Shown: positions 15,950-23,877, counted from the stretch's first letter. The stretch is 64,000 nt of DNA from Haloarcula amylovorans (GCF_004681185.1 NZ_SRIF01000002.1:601994-665993), one strand, 5' to 3'. Notes: a model not told the origin generated them from the letters alone. Translations and numbers: made by a program.

Positions 15950-16843
15950 TCATCCCGTTTCGGGGATGGGGTCGGAGATGACGACAGCATCACCCTCGAC
16001 GACACACTCTCCCTCGGAGTCGTCGACGGCCGTCGCCAGCCGGAAGCGGTTCTCTTTCAGTTGTTCGACGACTTCGCAGTGGGCGGTCACTCGCTCGCCG
16101 ATATCGACCGGGCCGCGGTAACTGAGCTCCTGTGAGAGGTAGATCGTCAACCCCGGCAGGCGGGCGAGTGCGGCGCTGATGAGCCCCGCGACGAGCGTCC
16201 CGTGGGCGATGCGGCGGCCAAATCGGGTCCCCCCGGCGAACCCGTCGTCGAGGTGGAGGCGATTGGTGTCCCCGCTTACCTCGGCGAACCGCTCGACATC
16301 CTCTGCGGAGAGCGTCTTCGAGAACCTGACGTGGTCGCCCACGTCGATGCCGTCGGCGGTGCCGTAGCTCTCGAACTCCCAGTCGTCGTCCTCGTACAGC
16401 GTGTCGGGGCGAGTGAAGCGCCGGCGTTCGATGGGCGCTTCCTTCGACGGCGAGGGATGGGCGATGTTGGGGACGTAACTGGAGATATCCGTCGTCGTGA
16501 CGATGCCGACGAGTTCGTTGTCCTCGACGACCGGGAGCTTCTTGATGCCGTGCGTGCGGAGGCGTTCGACGGCCGTCTCCACGTCGACGTCGGGTTCGAT
16601 GGTAACGAGCGCTGTCGCCATCACGTCCTCGACGGTCAGTGCGCGGGTGTCGCCTTCCTCCGCGGTGACGGCGACGATGTCGCTCTCGGTAATGATGCCG
16701 ACGCAGTCGCCGTCGCGCTCGACGACGAGCGAGCCGATCCCCTCGTCTCGAAGGCGCGTGGCGGCCTCGACGACCGGACTCTCGGGGCTGATGGTCTGGG
16801 CGGGCGTCTGCATGACCTCCCTGACGGGCAGTGGGACGAGCAT
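15950..16843 (-). CDS. CBS-domain pair fused to MaoC-like (R)-hydratase
   Basis: A 297-residue fusion. Residues 1-125 are two CBS domains (VREVMQTPAQTISPESPVVE, GDCVGIITESDIVAV; VEDVMATALVTIEPDVDVE, NELVGIVTTTDISSYV), which normally bind adenine nucleotides. Residues from about 160 form a MaoC hot-dog hydratase with the catalytic SGDTNRLHLDD motif (Asp and His) and RIAHGTLVAGLISA. It would hydrate (R)-enoyl-CoA or a related acyl-CoA under nucleotide control. I start at the ATG at 16843; longer frames run into the divergent nuclease gene. The first CBS begins at residue 8, consistent with this start. The acyl substrate is unknown. Confidence 0.86.
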   Translation of the reverse strand: MLVPLPVREVMQTPAQTISPESPVVEAATRLRDEGIGSLVVERDGDCVGIITESDIVAVTAEEGDTRALTVEDVMATALVTIEPDVDVETAVERLRTHGIKKLPVVEDNELVGIVTTTDISSYVPNIAHPSPSKEAPIERRRFTRPDTLYEDDDWEFESYGTADGIDVGDHVRFSKTLSAEDVERFAEVSGDTNRLHLDDGFAGGTRFGRRIAHGTLVAGLISAALARLPGLTIYLSQELSYRGPVDIGERVTAHCEVVEQLKENRFRLATAVDDSEGECVVEGDAVVISDPIPETG

Positions 16844-16919
16844 CGTCTGCGAACTCTCAGCCCAGTACCAAGAAACTCGGCCCGGCAGACTTGTGGGGCT
16901 GTGGTCCCACCATCCGGCG

Positions 16920-17909
16920 ATGCGCCGACTCCCGTTCGCCGCCCTGCTCGCGCTGACCGTGGTACTGGCCGGTTGTGGCGGTTTCACGATGCCCGCCGAA
17001 CAGACGGCTACTCCACAGCGGACGGCCGCCAACCCGGGAGGGGAGACGGCCGCAGGTGTGCCGTCGGCCGGACCACTCCCGGAGGGCCGGACCACGGTAT
17101 CGGTCACCGCCGTCGTCGACGGTGACACCATCCGCATCGAGTACGACAACGGGACCAGAGATACTGTCCGACTGGTCGGCGTCGACACGCCCGAGGTCAA
17201 CGCGGAGAACGACCCCGCCGAGTTCGAAGGCGTCCCGACGACTGCGGCCGGGTCCGAGTGCCTGCGCGGCGCGGGCATCGACGCCTCGAACTTCGCCAAG
17301 AATCGCCTGCTCGGTGAGACGGTGGAGATAGCCTTCGACCCCGCCACCGAGCGCCGCGGCTACTACGACCGCTTGCTGGCCTACGTCGTCGTCGACGACC
17401 GCCTGTTCAACTACCGACTGGTGACGACCGGCCACGCCCGGGTGTACGACGAGAGCCCCTTCACGCGCAAGGACCGGTTTCTCGAAGCGGAATCGGCCGC
17501 CCGTGAGGCCCGGAAAGGGCTCTGGCAGTGTGTCGACCCCGACTCGGTCGACCGCTCGACGCCCACGGTGACCGTAAGCGAGTCGGGCCTCGTCGTCGCC
17601 GGAATCCACGCCGACGCCGAGGGCAACGACAACGAGAATCTGAACGACGAGTACGTCGTCTTCGCGAACCGCGGCGACGACTCCATCTCGCTATCGGGCT
17701 GGACGGTCACTGACGGGGCCGACCATCGCTACACCTTCGGGGAGTCCACACTCGCGCCGGGCGAACGCGTCACGCTCTACACCGGGAGCGGGAGCGATAC
17801 CGAGCGCGAGCGCTACTGGGGTGCGAACGGCGCGGTCTGGAACAACGGCGGCGATACGATTACCGTCCAAAACGCCGACGGAACCGTCGTCCTCGAACGA
17901 TCGTACTGA
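16920..17909 (+). CDS. Exported thermonuclease-family lipoprotein with C-terminal lamin-tail domain
   Basis: A 329-residue protein with signal peptide MRRLPFAALLALTVVLAGC (lipobox LAGC), a Thr/Ala/Pro linker, then a staphylococcal-nuclease-like OB fold from about residue 58 (VVDGDTIRIEYDNG, VRLVGVDTPEV). The second active-site region reads RRGYYDRLLAYVVV, followed by ARKGLWQC. Residues from about 225 form a lamin-tail-like Ig domain (DEYVVFANRGDDSISLSGWTVTDG). It probably degrades extracellular DNA or RNA at the cell surface. The gene ends just before a T8 tract at 17917-17924. Its start is 76 bases from the divergent CBS-MaoC gene. Confidence 0.88.
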   Translation: MRRLPFAALLALTVVLAGCGGFTMPAEQTATPQRTAANPGGETAAGVPSAGPLPEGRTTVSVTAVVDGDTIRIEYDNGTRDTVRLVGVDTPEVNAENDPAEFEGVPTTAAGSECLRGAGIDASNFAKNRLLGETVEIAFDPATERRGYYDRLLAYVVVDDRLFNYRLVTTGHARVYDESPFTRKDRFLEAESAAREARKGLWQCVDPDSVDRSTPTVTVSESGLVVAGIHADAEGNDNENLNDEYVVFANRGDDSISLSGWTVTDGADHRYTFGESTLAPGERVTLYTGSGSDTERERYWGANGAVWNNGGDTITVQNADGTVVLERSY

Positions 17910-17916
17910 AAAACTG

Positions 17917-17924
17917 TTTTTTTT
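17917..17924 (+). terminator. Oligo-T transcription terminator
   Basis: A run of eight T residues lies 8 bases past the nuclease stop codon in otherwise GC-rich DNA. Archaeal RNA polymerase terminates at such U-tracts without requiring a hairpin, and none is needed here. It also separates this gene from the convergent small membrane protein gene. Confidence 0.6.
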
Positions 17925-17941
17925 CGTGGCTATGCGTCCGT

Positions 17942-18160
17942 CTACCGACCGGTTCGCGGTGCGAGAAGCGGCGAGTCCGGGCGACGTTCGATACCGGTGA
18001 GGAGCGCGCCGCTCATCGCGACGAACAGCGCGGCCAGCGTGAGTCCGGCCGCCGCGAACCCCGCCGTCGTGAGGGGGGCCGACCCGAGCAGGTCGCCCAG
18101 CAACAGCGCGAACAGCGAGAGTACGTGACCACCGAGCAGTCGGTTCTGTAGCGTCTTCAT
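17942..18160 (-). CDS. Small two-helix membrane protein
   Basis: A 72-residue hydrophobic protein with two predicted transmembrane helices (about residues 10-30 and 35-55), a basic N terminus (MKTLQNRLLGGH) and a charged C-terminal tail. No family is recognised. It lies between an oligo-T terminator and the divergent Mo-oxidoreductase gene. ATG start and clean membrane-protein composition support it, but there is no homology evidence from reading alone. Confidence 0.5.
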   Translation of the reverse strand: MKTLQNRLLGGHVLSLFALLLGDLLGSAPLTTAGFAAAGLTLAALFVAMSGALLTGIERRPDSPLLAPRTGR

Positions 18161-18217
18161 TCGTGTCCGTAACTGGGGGCTCCAGGCGGTTAAGCGGCGC
18201 GCGAGCCGTGTCTACGG

Positions 18218-18250
18218 GGCACTCAGTGACACAGTCACAGTAAGAGTGCC
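18218..18250. repeat. Nested inverted repeat in a divergent promoter region
   Basis: An outer stem GGCACTC (18218-18224) pairs with GAGTGCC (18244-18250). Inside it a second stem GTGAC (18226-18230) pairs with GTCAC (18234-18238) around an ACA loop. It lies between the divergent small membrane protein and Mo-oxidoreductase genes and is a candidate operator or RNA hairpin. Confidence 0.4.
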
Positions 18251-18313
18251 TTACCGACACGTTCTCGCCCAACCCGGCCAGCAGTATAAGCACGGCGAGC
18301 GCTAACACGGGAT

Positions 18314-19369
18314 ATGAACGTGCGTCGGTTCACGCCATCGCCGCGAGCCGTGGACTGGGGCCTGTTCGCGGCCGTCGGGACGCTGCTCGGGACCGGCGTG
18401 GCGACGATGTTCACCGGGACACCCGACACGGCGTGGGTCATCGACCTTCACGCCATCGCGGGCGTCGTCCTCGTCTGCTTGCTACCGGTGAAACTGTGGC
18501 GGGTCCGCCGTCGCGTCGGTCCCGACAGCCTCACCGGGCGGCGCATCCTCTCCGTCGTCCTCGCCGTCGACGCCGCCGGAGCGCTCGTCACCGGCGTCTG
18601 GTGGATTTTCGGCGGCTCGCTCGACCTGGGTCCGTGGGGACTGTTTCACCTCCACGTCGCGCTCGGTCTGCTGATCCCGCCGTTATTGCTGTGGCACCTA
18701 CGCTATCGCTATCACTCGCCGAGGACTGTCACGCGAGGCGGCCGTCGGGATGCGCTTCGATACGCCGGCCTCGTCGCCGCCGGGGCGTTGCTCTGGCGAC
18801 TGCAGGGACCGGCCAACGACCTGCTCGACACGGCCGGGGCCGACCGGCGCTACACCGGGTCGCGCGAGGAGGGGACTGGCGAGGGCAACCGCTTTCCAGT
18901 GACGAGTTGGGTCGCTGACGACCCCGCCCCGGTGGACGCGGGCGAGTGGACGCTGACCGTCGGCGGCCGCGTCGAACGAGACCGTTCCTACGCGCTCGCT
19001 GACATCCCGACCGACGCGAGCGAGGACGCCGTCCTCGACTGCACGAGCGGCTGGTACTCCGGTCACGAGTGGCAGGGCGTCCGAGTCGGCGAGTTGCTCG
19101 ACGCCACCGGAACGGACGACGCCGCGGCGTGGGTGCAGTTCCGCTCGATGACGGGCTACCGCTGGAGCCTCCCTATCGAGGAGGCTCGTGACGCTGTCCT
19201 GGCGACCCACGTCGACGACGAACGCCTCTCACACGGTCACGGTTTCCCACTCAGGTTAGTCGCGCCCGGACGGCGCGGCTTCCAGTGGGTGAAGTGGATC
19301 GAGGAAATCCGCGTGGACAAGCGACGAGAACTCGGCGAGTGGATAGCGATCTTCGTCAGCGGTCTGTGA
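18314..19369 (+). CDS. Molybdopterin oxidoreductase fused to cytochrome-b561-like membrane anchor
   Basis: A 351-residue protein. Residues 1-165 contain four or more transmembrane helices with histidines placed as in b-type cytochromes (DLHAIAGVVLV, GLFHLHVALGLL, LLLWHLRYRYHS). Residues from about 195 are a sulfite-oxidase-type molybdopterin domain: FPVTSWVADD, WTLTVGG, and the Mo-ligating cysteine in AVLDCTSGWYSGHEW. The C terminus is FQWVKWIEEIRV. This resembles MsrP (YedY) and its haem partner MsrQ combined in one chain. A role in sulfoxide, sulfite or other oxyanion redox chemistry at the outer membrane face is inference. It abuts the convergent HAD gene. Confidence 0.85.
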   Translation: MNVRRFTPSPRAVDWGLFAAVGTLLGTGVATMFTGTPDTAWVIDLHAIAGVVLVCLLPVKLWRVRRRVGPDSLTGRRILSVVLAVDAAGALVTGVWWIFGGSLDLGPWGLFHLHVALGLLIPPLLLWHLRYRYHSPRTVTRGGRRDALRYAGLVAAGALLWRLQGPANDLLDTAGADRRYTGSREEGTGEGNRFPVTSWVADDPAPVDAGEWTLTVGGRVERDRSYALADIPTDASEDAVLDCTSGWYSGHEWQGVRVGELLDATGTDDAAAWVQFRSMTGYRWSLPIEEARDAVLATHVDDERLSHGHGFPLRLVAPGRRGFQWVKWIEEIRVDKRRELGEWIAIFVSGL

Positions 19370-19990
19370 CTACAACAGCGCGTCGATAGTCGCCCAGAGG
19401 TCCGGACCGTCTCCGTCCCTCTCGTAGTGGATGGGAACGAATCCGGCGGTTCGCGCGCCCTCGACGTCCGCCTCGTAGTCGTCGCCGACCATCACATACT
19501 CCTCGGCGGACACGCGTTCGCGGAGTAAGTCGAACGGCGCGGGGTCGGGCTTGTGCGCCCCGGCCTCGTAGGAGGTGACGACGGCGTCGAAATAGTCGAA
19601 CAGGTCGTGGTGTTCGAGTTTGCCGACCTGCCACGCTCGTGTGCCGTTCGTTATCACGCCGAGCGCGTCGTCTTCACCGAGCGTGTCGAGACTCTTGCGG
19701 GCTGCGTCGGGCACCTCGGTCGTCGCGTAGGCCCGTTCCCGGAGCGTCTCGACCATCGCCTCGGGGTCGCCGTCCCGACCGGTTTCGTCAATGACGGTCC
19801 GCATCGACCGTTCGAACGGGTTCGGTTCGAGGTTGCGTTGGGCCTCTCGAAACGTTTCCTCGGCAATCCTGACGAGGGCATCGGTTACGTCGAAACCGTG
19901 CGCGTCGAGCGTCGCTCGCGTGACCGTCTCGTGTGGTTCCGTGCGGTGGACGAGCGTCCCGTCGAGGTCGAAACACAGCGCCGTCGTCAT
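19370..19990 (-). CDS. HAD-family hydrolase
   Basis: A 206-residue haloacid-dehalogenase-type phosphatase. Motif I is CFDLDGTLV, motif II GVITNGT, motif III lysine is in HKPDPAPF and motif IV GDDYEADVEGA. A helical cap lies between about residues 20 and 90. Probably a small-molecule phosphatase (phosphoglycolate-phosphatase or nucleotidase-like), substrate unknown. It is the last gene of a tightly packed leftward cluster with UPF0201, UPF0200 and a prenyl synthase; its ATG overlaps the UPF0201 stop (ATGA). Confidence 0.85.
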   Translation of the reverse strand: MTTALCFDLDGTLVHRTEPHETVTRATLDAHGFDVTDALVRIAEETFREAQRNLEPNPFERSMRTVIDETGRDGDPEAMVETLRERAYATTEVPDAARKSLDTLGEDDALGVITNGTRAWQVGKLEHHDLFDYFDAVVTSYEAGAHKPDPAPFDLLRERVSAEEYVMVGDDYEADVEGARTAGFVPIHYERDGDGPDLWATIDALL

Positions 19991-20403
19991 TCCGGGTCGA
20001 CCGGCTTTCCGTCCTCGGTCGGCGGCGCGACGGCGTCGATATACGATTCGGCGTCCGGTTCGCGCACCGTCACCGCGACGTGGATGTCGCCCAGTTCGGC
20101 GGTCTCGCCGACGGCGAAGTTGACCCGCCCCTCGAAGGCCGCCTGCTTCTTCAGGTCGAAGGCGAAGGTATCACCCGAGAGATTATCGAAGAAGACGGAG
20201 CGGGCGGTGTCGAGAATCTCCGCCTGATGGAGTTTCTCGGAGAACCCCTCCAGTGTGTGGACCTCGGCGACGAGTTTGCCCTCTCGGTGGGTGGGGTCGG
20301 CCTCCGGGAAGAGGTTCCGAATGGCATCGGCAACCCGGTCGGTCACCTCGGTGTCGTTGACCGGGACCGTGATTTCGACGTCGACGCTGTAAACGACGCT
20401 CAT
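19987..20403 (-). CDS. UPF0201 family protein
   Basis: A 138-residue archaeal conserved protein with an alternating alpha/beta pattern: VDVEITVPVNDTEVTDRVAD, NLFPEAD, LVAEVHTLEGFSEKLHQAEILDTAR and VNFAVGETAELGDIHVAVTV. The family is thought to adopt a ribosomal-protein-like RNA-binding fold (UPF0201/DUF54), but its role is undetermined. It overlaps its neighbours by 4 nt on both sides (ATGA), so it is translationally coupled to the UPF0200 ATPase and the HAD phosphatase. Confidence 0.82.
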   Translation of the reverse strand: MSVVYSVDVEITVPVNDTEVTDRVADAIRNLFPEADPTHREGKLVAEVHTLEGFSEKLHQAEILDTARSVFFDNLSGDTFAFDLKKQAAFEGRVNFAVGETAELGDIHVAVTVREPDAESYIDAVAPPTEDGKPVDPE

Positions 20404-20963
20404 CGTTCGATGGCCTCCTGGCCTTCGCGGAGCAGCGTGCGCACCTTCCGCTGGAACGCCGCGAGCGTCTCCGTGTTCTCGATGGTCACGTCGGCCATCT
20501 CGATGGCCTTCCCCATGCCGAAGCCGAGTTCGCGCTCGTCCCTGTCGGTGAGCGACTCCCCGCTCTCGTCGTTCATGTCGTCGCGCCCGCGCAGGTCCAG
20601 TCGCTCGGCGCGCAACTCGAAGGGCGCGTCGACCTCGACGAGCAGGAACGACTCGCCGAAAGAGTCGCGGAACGCTTCGACCTCCACGTCCGAGCGGATA
20701 CCGTCGACGAGGACCGTATCGCTCTCGGTCAGTTCGTTCTCGATGAGCGGCAACGAGCGCTCGGCAATAGCACCCGAGCCGTTCTCCTCGCGCAGCGCCT
20801 GCGCGATTCGCCCGTGTTCGGTCGCTGGGTCCAGTCCCCGGTCACGGCACTCCTGCCGGATGACATCGCCCATCGTCACGACCGGCACCCCCATGTCGGC
20901 GGCGACGTTGGCCGCCTCGCTCTTGCCGCTGCCGGGTAGCCCGACGATCCCGATAACTGTCAT
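20400..20963 (-). CDS. UPF0200 family nucleotide kinase-like ATPase
   Basis: A 187-residue P-loop protein related to dephospho-CoA and adenylate kinases: IGIVGLPGSGKSEAANVAADMG (Walker A), VVTMGDVIRQECRDRGL, TVLVDGIRSDVEVEAF and a lid-like RDDMNDESGESLTDRDERE. This is the archaeal UPF0200 family, whose substrate is not established to my knowledge. It is the second gene of a leftward cluster after the prenyl synthase (33-nt gap) and overlaps UPF0201. Confidence 0.82.
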   Translation of the reverse strand: MTVIGIVGLPGSGKSEAANVAADMGVPVVTMGDVIRQECRDRGLDPATEHGRIAQALREENGSGAIAERSLPLIENELTESDTVLVDGIRSDVEVEAFRDSFGESFLLVEVDAPFELRAERLDLRGRDDMNDESGESLTDRDERELGFGMGKAIEMADVTIENTETLAAFQRKVRTLLREGQEAIER

Positions 20964-20996
20964 TGCCCGCGGCTTCGCCAGCGGCGGCCAAAAGCC

Positions 20997-21839
20997 CTAC
21001 CGTTCGCGTACGACCACGAACTCCGCGAGGTCGCGTAAGTACTCCATCGATTGCGAATCCGGCGCGTTCGTGGTTTCTAAGGCCTCCAGCGCGGCGTCGG
21101 ACTCGGCGCGCGCTCGCTGGTTGGCTTCCTCGGCGGTCATCTCCGTCACTTCGACCAGCGACGGCCGCTCCATCTCGGCGTCGTGACCCGTCGGCTTGCC
21201 CAGCGTTTCGGCGTCCGCCGTCGCGTCCAGTACGTCGTCACGCATCTGAAACGCCACGCCGACCCGCTCGGCGTACTCGCCCATCGCCTCGACGGTGTAG
21301 CCGTCCGCGTCGGCCGCAATCGCGCCCAACTCCGCGGCCGCCCGGAACAGCGCCCCGGTCTTTCGGCGAGCTAGTTCCATGTACTCTCGTTCGTTGGTCG
21401 GCTGGGCGACCAGTTCCGTCGCCTCGCCCTCGCCGAGTTCCACCATCGCTTCGGAGACGGTCTGCATCGCCCGTTCGTCGGCCGAGAACAGCGCGAACGC
21501 CTCCCCCAACAAGCCGTCGGAGGCGATGATCGCCGGCCCGTGACCGAACTCCATCCACGCCGCCGGTGTCCCGCGACGCACCGCCGACTCGTCGATGATG
21601 TCGTCGATGACCAGTGAGGCGTTGTGGACCAACTCGATACCGACGCCGAAATCGAGGGCGTCGTCCGGTTCCCCACCCAGCGCCTCACAGACCAGCACCG
21701 TGACCGTCGGTCGCACGCGTTTCCCCCCCGAGAGCGCGACGTGTCGGACCTCCTCGGCCAGCTGCTCGGGTTCGACACCGTCGAGAACCGCCTCCAGCCG
21801 TTCCTCGACGCGGTCACGACGCCGCTCCAGATGCTCCAT
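20997..21839 (-). CDS. Polyprenyl diphosphate synthase
   Basis: A 280-residue trans-prenyltransferase that condenses isopentenyl units onto an allylic diphosphate. The first aspartate-rich motif is VIDDIIDESAVRRG and the second MRDDVLDATAD; GGKRVRPTVTV and KTGALFRAA are also typical. The fifth residue before the first DD is Ala and the fourth Ser. By the known chain-length rule this lacks the bulky aromatic stop of short-chain enzymes and suggests a long product, for example the C40 side chain of menaquinone, rather than the C20 lipid precursor. I start at ATG 21839; nine upstream residues are unlikely. Confidence 0.88.
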   Translation of the reverse strand: MEHLERRRDRVEERLEAVLDGVEPEQLAEEVRHVALSGGKRVRPTVTVLVCEALGGEPDDALDFGVGIELVHNASLVIDDIIDESAVRRGTPAAWMEFGHGPAIIASDGLLGEAFALFSADERAMQTVSEAMVELGEGEATELVAQPTNEREYMELARRKTGALFRAAAELGAIAADADGYTVEAMGEYAERVGVAFQMRDDVLDATADAETLGKPTGHDAEMERPSLVEVTEMTAEEANQRARAESDAALEALETTNAPDSQSMEYLRDLAEFVVVRER

Positions 21840-21906
21840 CGTTCGCCTTTGAGGACTAGGACACAAAGTACCTGACGACCCACCTTTTTCGTCGTCGGGT
21901 TTCCTC

Positions 21907-22093
21907 GCGCCGCTTCGCGGCGCTGTGGGAACCCGTCCTCGAAAAACGTGGGCGAAAAAGGCCGAACTCGCGGCGACGCCGCGAGTTCGGGGAAACCGCT
22001 CGCCGTCGGCGAGCGGTATGCTTCTCAGGAAGGCCTACCCTTCCCCGTCTTCGTGAGTGGAGTGAACGAAGGCTCGTCAGAGCCTGCTCTGAC
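21907..22093. repeat. Cluster of perfect short-loop hairpins
   Basis: The spacer between prenyl synthase and etfA holds four perfect inverted repeats: stem 7/loop 3 at 21907-21923, stem 13/loop 3 at 21962-21990, stem 10/loop 3 at 21995-22017 and stem 8/loop 2 at 22076-22093. The tri- and dinucleotide loops (TTC, GAC, GTC, CT) and perfect stems are unlikely by chance. Possible roles are transcription termination or mRNA stabilisation of the leftward etf transcript, or a repeat family scattered in the genome. Confidence 0.55.
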
Positions 22094-22135
22094 GGCGTCG
22101 CGCGCGATGAAACACGCGCTCGGCCCACTCCCTCG

Positions 22136-23089
22136 CTATTCCTCGAACTGTTCGATGAGCGCGGGGACAACCTCGAAGAGGTCGTCGACGATACCGTAGT
22201 CGGCGATGTCGAAGATGGGCGCGTTGGGGTCGGAGTTGATGGCGACGATAGTGTCGCTTCCCTTCATCCCGGCGACGTGCTGAACCGCACCGGAGATGCC
22301 GATGGCGATGTAGACGTCCGGCGTGACGACCTTCCCCGACTGGCCGACCTGTCTGTTCTTTTCCAGCCAGCCGTTGTCGATGAGCGGCCGCGAGGCGGAC
22401 ACCGTCGCGCCGAGCGTCTCGGCGAGGTCGCGAATCATCTCTAAGTTCTCCTCGTCTTCGATACCTCGGCCCACCGAGACCAGCACGTCCGCGTCGCTGA
22501 TGTCCACGTCGCCGCCGCCGACCTCCTCGAATCCTGTGACCGTCGAGCGGACCGCCGATTCGTCGATGTCCACGTCGAAGGCCTCGACGGTGGCGTCGCC
22601 GGTCCCCTCCGCTGCCGGCCACTCGGCGGGACGAAGAGTCGCTGTGGAGGTCTCGCTGTGGACGTCGATGGTCGTCTCGACTTTCGAGCCGTACAGCTCG
22701 CGGGTCGCCGTAAGTTCGTCGTCGTAGGCGAGTTCGACGACGTCGGTCACCAGCGGTCGGTCGAGGCGGCTGGCGACGGCGGGCGCGTAGTCCAGCCCGT
22801 TGACAGTGTTGGGCAGGAGCAGGAACTGGGGAGAGACGGCGTTCGCCAGTTGCGTCACCGCCTGCACGTACACGTCGTGGTTGAACTCCTCGCCTTCATC
22901 GACCGTGTGGATCGTCTCGACGCCCTCGCGGTTCAACCGGTCGGCGAACGCGTCGACGTCGCCGCCGACGATCGCGGTGTGCAGTTCGACACCAGCTTCC
23001 TCGGCCAGTTCTCGCCCGGCCGTCAGCGCTTCGAGGCTCACGTCTCTGAGCTCACCGCGGCGGTGTTCGGCGACGGTGAGGACCGTCAC
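22136..23089 (-). CDS. etfA: Electron transfer flavoprotein alpha subunit
   Basis: A 317-residue ETF alpha/FixB protein that carries FAD and relays electrons from acyl-CoA dehydrogenases and similar donors to the quinone pool. The N-terminal domain (VLTVAEHRRGELRDVS) is followed by the FAD-binding C-terminal domain: SVGRGIEDEENLEM, VGQSGKVVTPDVYIAIGISG, AVQHVAGMKGS and INSDPNAPIFDIADYG. The GTG start overlaps the etfB stop (GTGA). No ETF:quinone oxidoreductase gene is adjacent. Confidence 0.93.
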   Translation of the reverse strand: MTVLTVAEHRRGELRDVSLEALTAGRELAEEAGVELHTAIVGGDVDAFADRLNREGVETIHTVDEGEEFNHDVYVQAVTQLANAVSPQFLLLPNTVNGLDYAPAVASRLDRPLVTDVVELAYDDELTATRELYGSKVETTIDVHSETSTATLRPAEWPAAEGTGDATVEAFDVDIDESAVRSTVTGFEEVGGGDVDISDADVLVSVGRGIEDEENLEMIRDLAETLGATVSASRPLIDNGWLEKNRQVGQSGKVVTPDVYIAIGISGAVQHVAGMKGSDTIVAINSDPNAPIFDIADYGIVDDLFEVVPALIEQFEE

Positions 23090-23877
23090 TGGCCCACCCC
23101 CTTCTCGCGGAGCAAGCCGGCGAGTTCAGTGGCCGTCTCTTCCGCGCTCCCCTCGAACACCGTCGCGTCGCTCTCGCTTTCGGGTTCGTAGAGGGCGGTC
23201 TGTTCGAGCGGACTCTCGATGTCGGCCGCCGAGAGCCCGAGGTCCGAGAGGTCGTACTCGGCCAGTTCCTTGCTTTGGGCCTGTCGAATCCCGCGAAGAC
23301 TGGCGTAGCGCGGTTCGTTGATTCCGGTCTGAATCGTCAGGACTGCGGGGAGCGACACGTCGGTCAGCTCGTCGACGCCACCCTCCAGTTCGCGGTGGAC
23401 GTGGGCAACACCGGCCTCGCGGTCGAGGTCCAAGGCGTTGACGACGGCCGCCCACTCGAATCCGATCTTCTCGGCCAGCGTCACGCCAGTCGCGCCGAAC
23501 CCGTCGTCGGCCGACTGCACGCCCGTCAACACGAGATCCGGGTCCTCCTCTTCGGCGACAGCCGCGAGCAGCCGTGCCTTCGTCTCGGGGTCGAGCAGTC
23601 CCGCTTCGGCCAGCGCGTCGTCCCAGATGCGTATCGCACGGTCGGCACCCTTCGCCAGCGCCTGTCGGATGGTGTCCTCGGTGTCGGCATCGCCGACCGT
23701 CACGGCGACGACCTCCACATCTTCGCCCGCCTCCCGTATCTGGACGGCTGCCTCCACGGCGTAGTCGTCCCACTCGTTGAGATCGTCGGTGACGTAGCGG
23801 TCGTCGATAGCCAGTCCGTCTATCTCGAACTCGTCTTCGACGACGACCACCTCCTTCACCGTGACAAGAATTTTCAT
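23086..23877 (-). CDS. etfB: Electron transfer flavoprotein beta subunit
   Basis: A 263-residue ETF beta/FixA protein, heterodimer partner of the downstream etfA product. MKILVTVKEVVVV opens the fold, WDDYAVEAAVQIREAG and VAVTVGDADTEDTIRQALAKGADRA are the typical core, and LVLTGVQSADDGFGATGVTLAEKIG is the nucleotide-binding signature. The ATG at 23877 is chosen; the frame continues upstream without family resemblance. It is the first gene of a two-gene operon. Confidence 0.93.
   Translation of the reverse strand: MKILVTVKEVVVVEDEFEIDGLAIDDRYVTDDLNEWDDYAVEAAVQIREAGEDVEVVAVTVGDADTEDTIRQALAKGADRAIRIWDDALAEAGLLDPETKARLLAAVAEEEDPDLVLTGVQSADDGFGATGVTLAEKIGFEWAAVVNALDLDREAGVAHVHRELEGGVDELTDVSLPAVLTIQTGINEPRYASLRGIRQAQSKELAEYDLSDLGLSAADIESPLEQTALYEPESESDATVFEGSAEETATELAGLLREKGVGQ

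Noticed and set aside
16497..16919. Extension of the nuclease frame 140 codons upstream
   Set aside because: It would lie antisense to the CBS-MaoC gene, and the ATG at 16920 starts a complete lipoprotein signal peptide.
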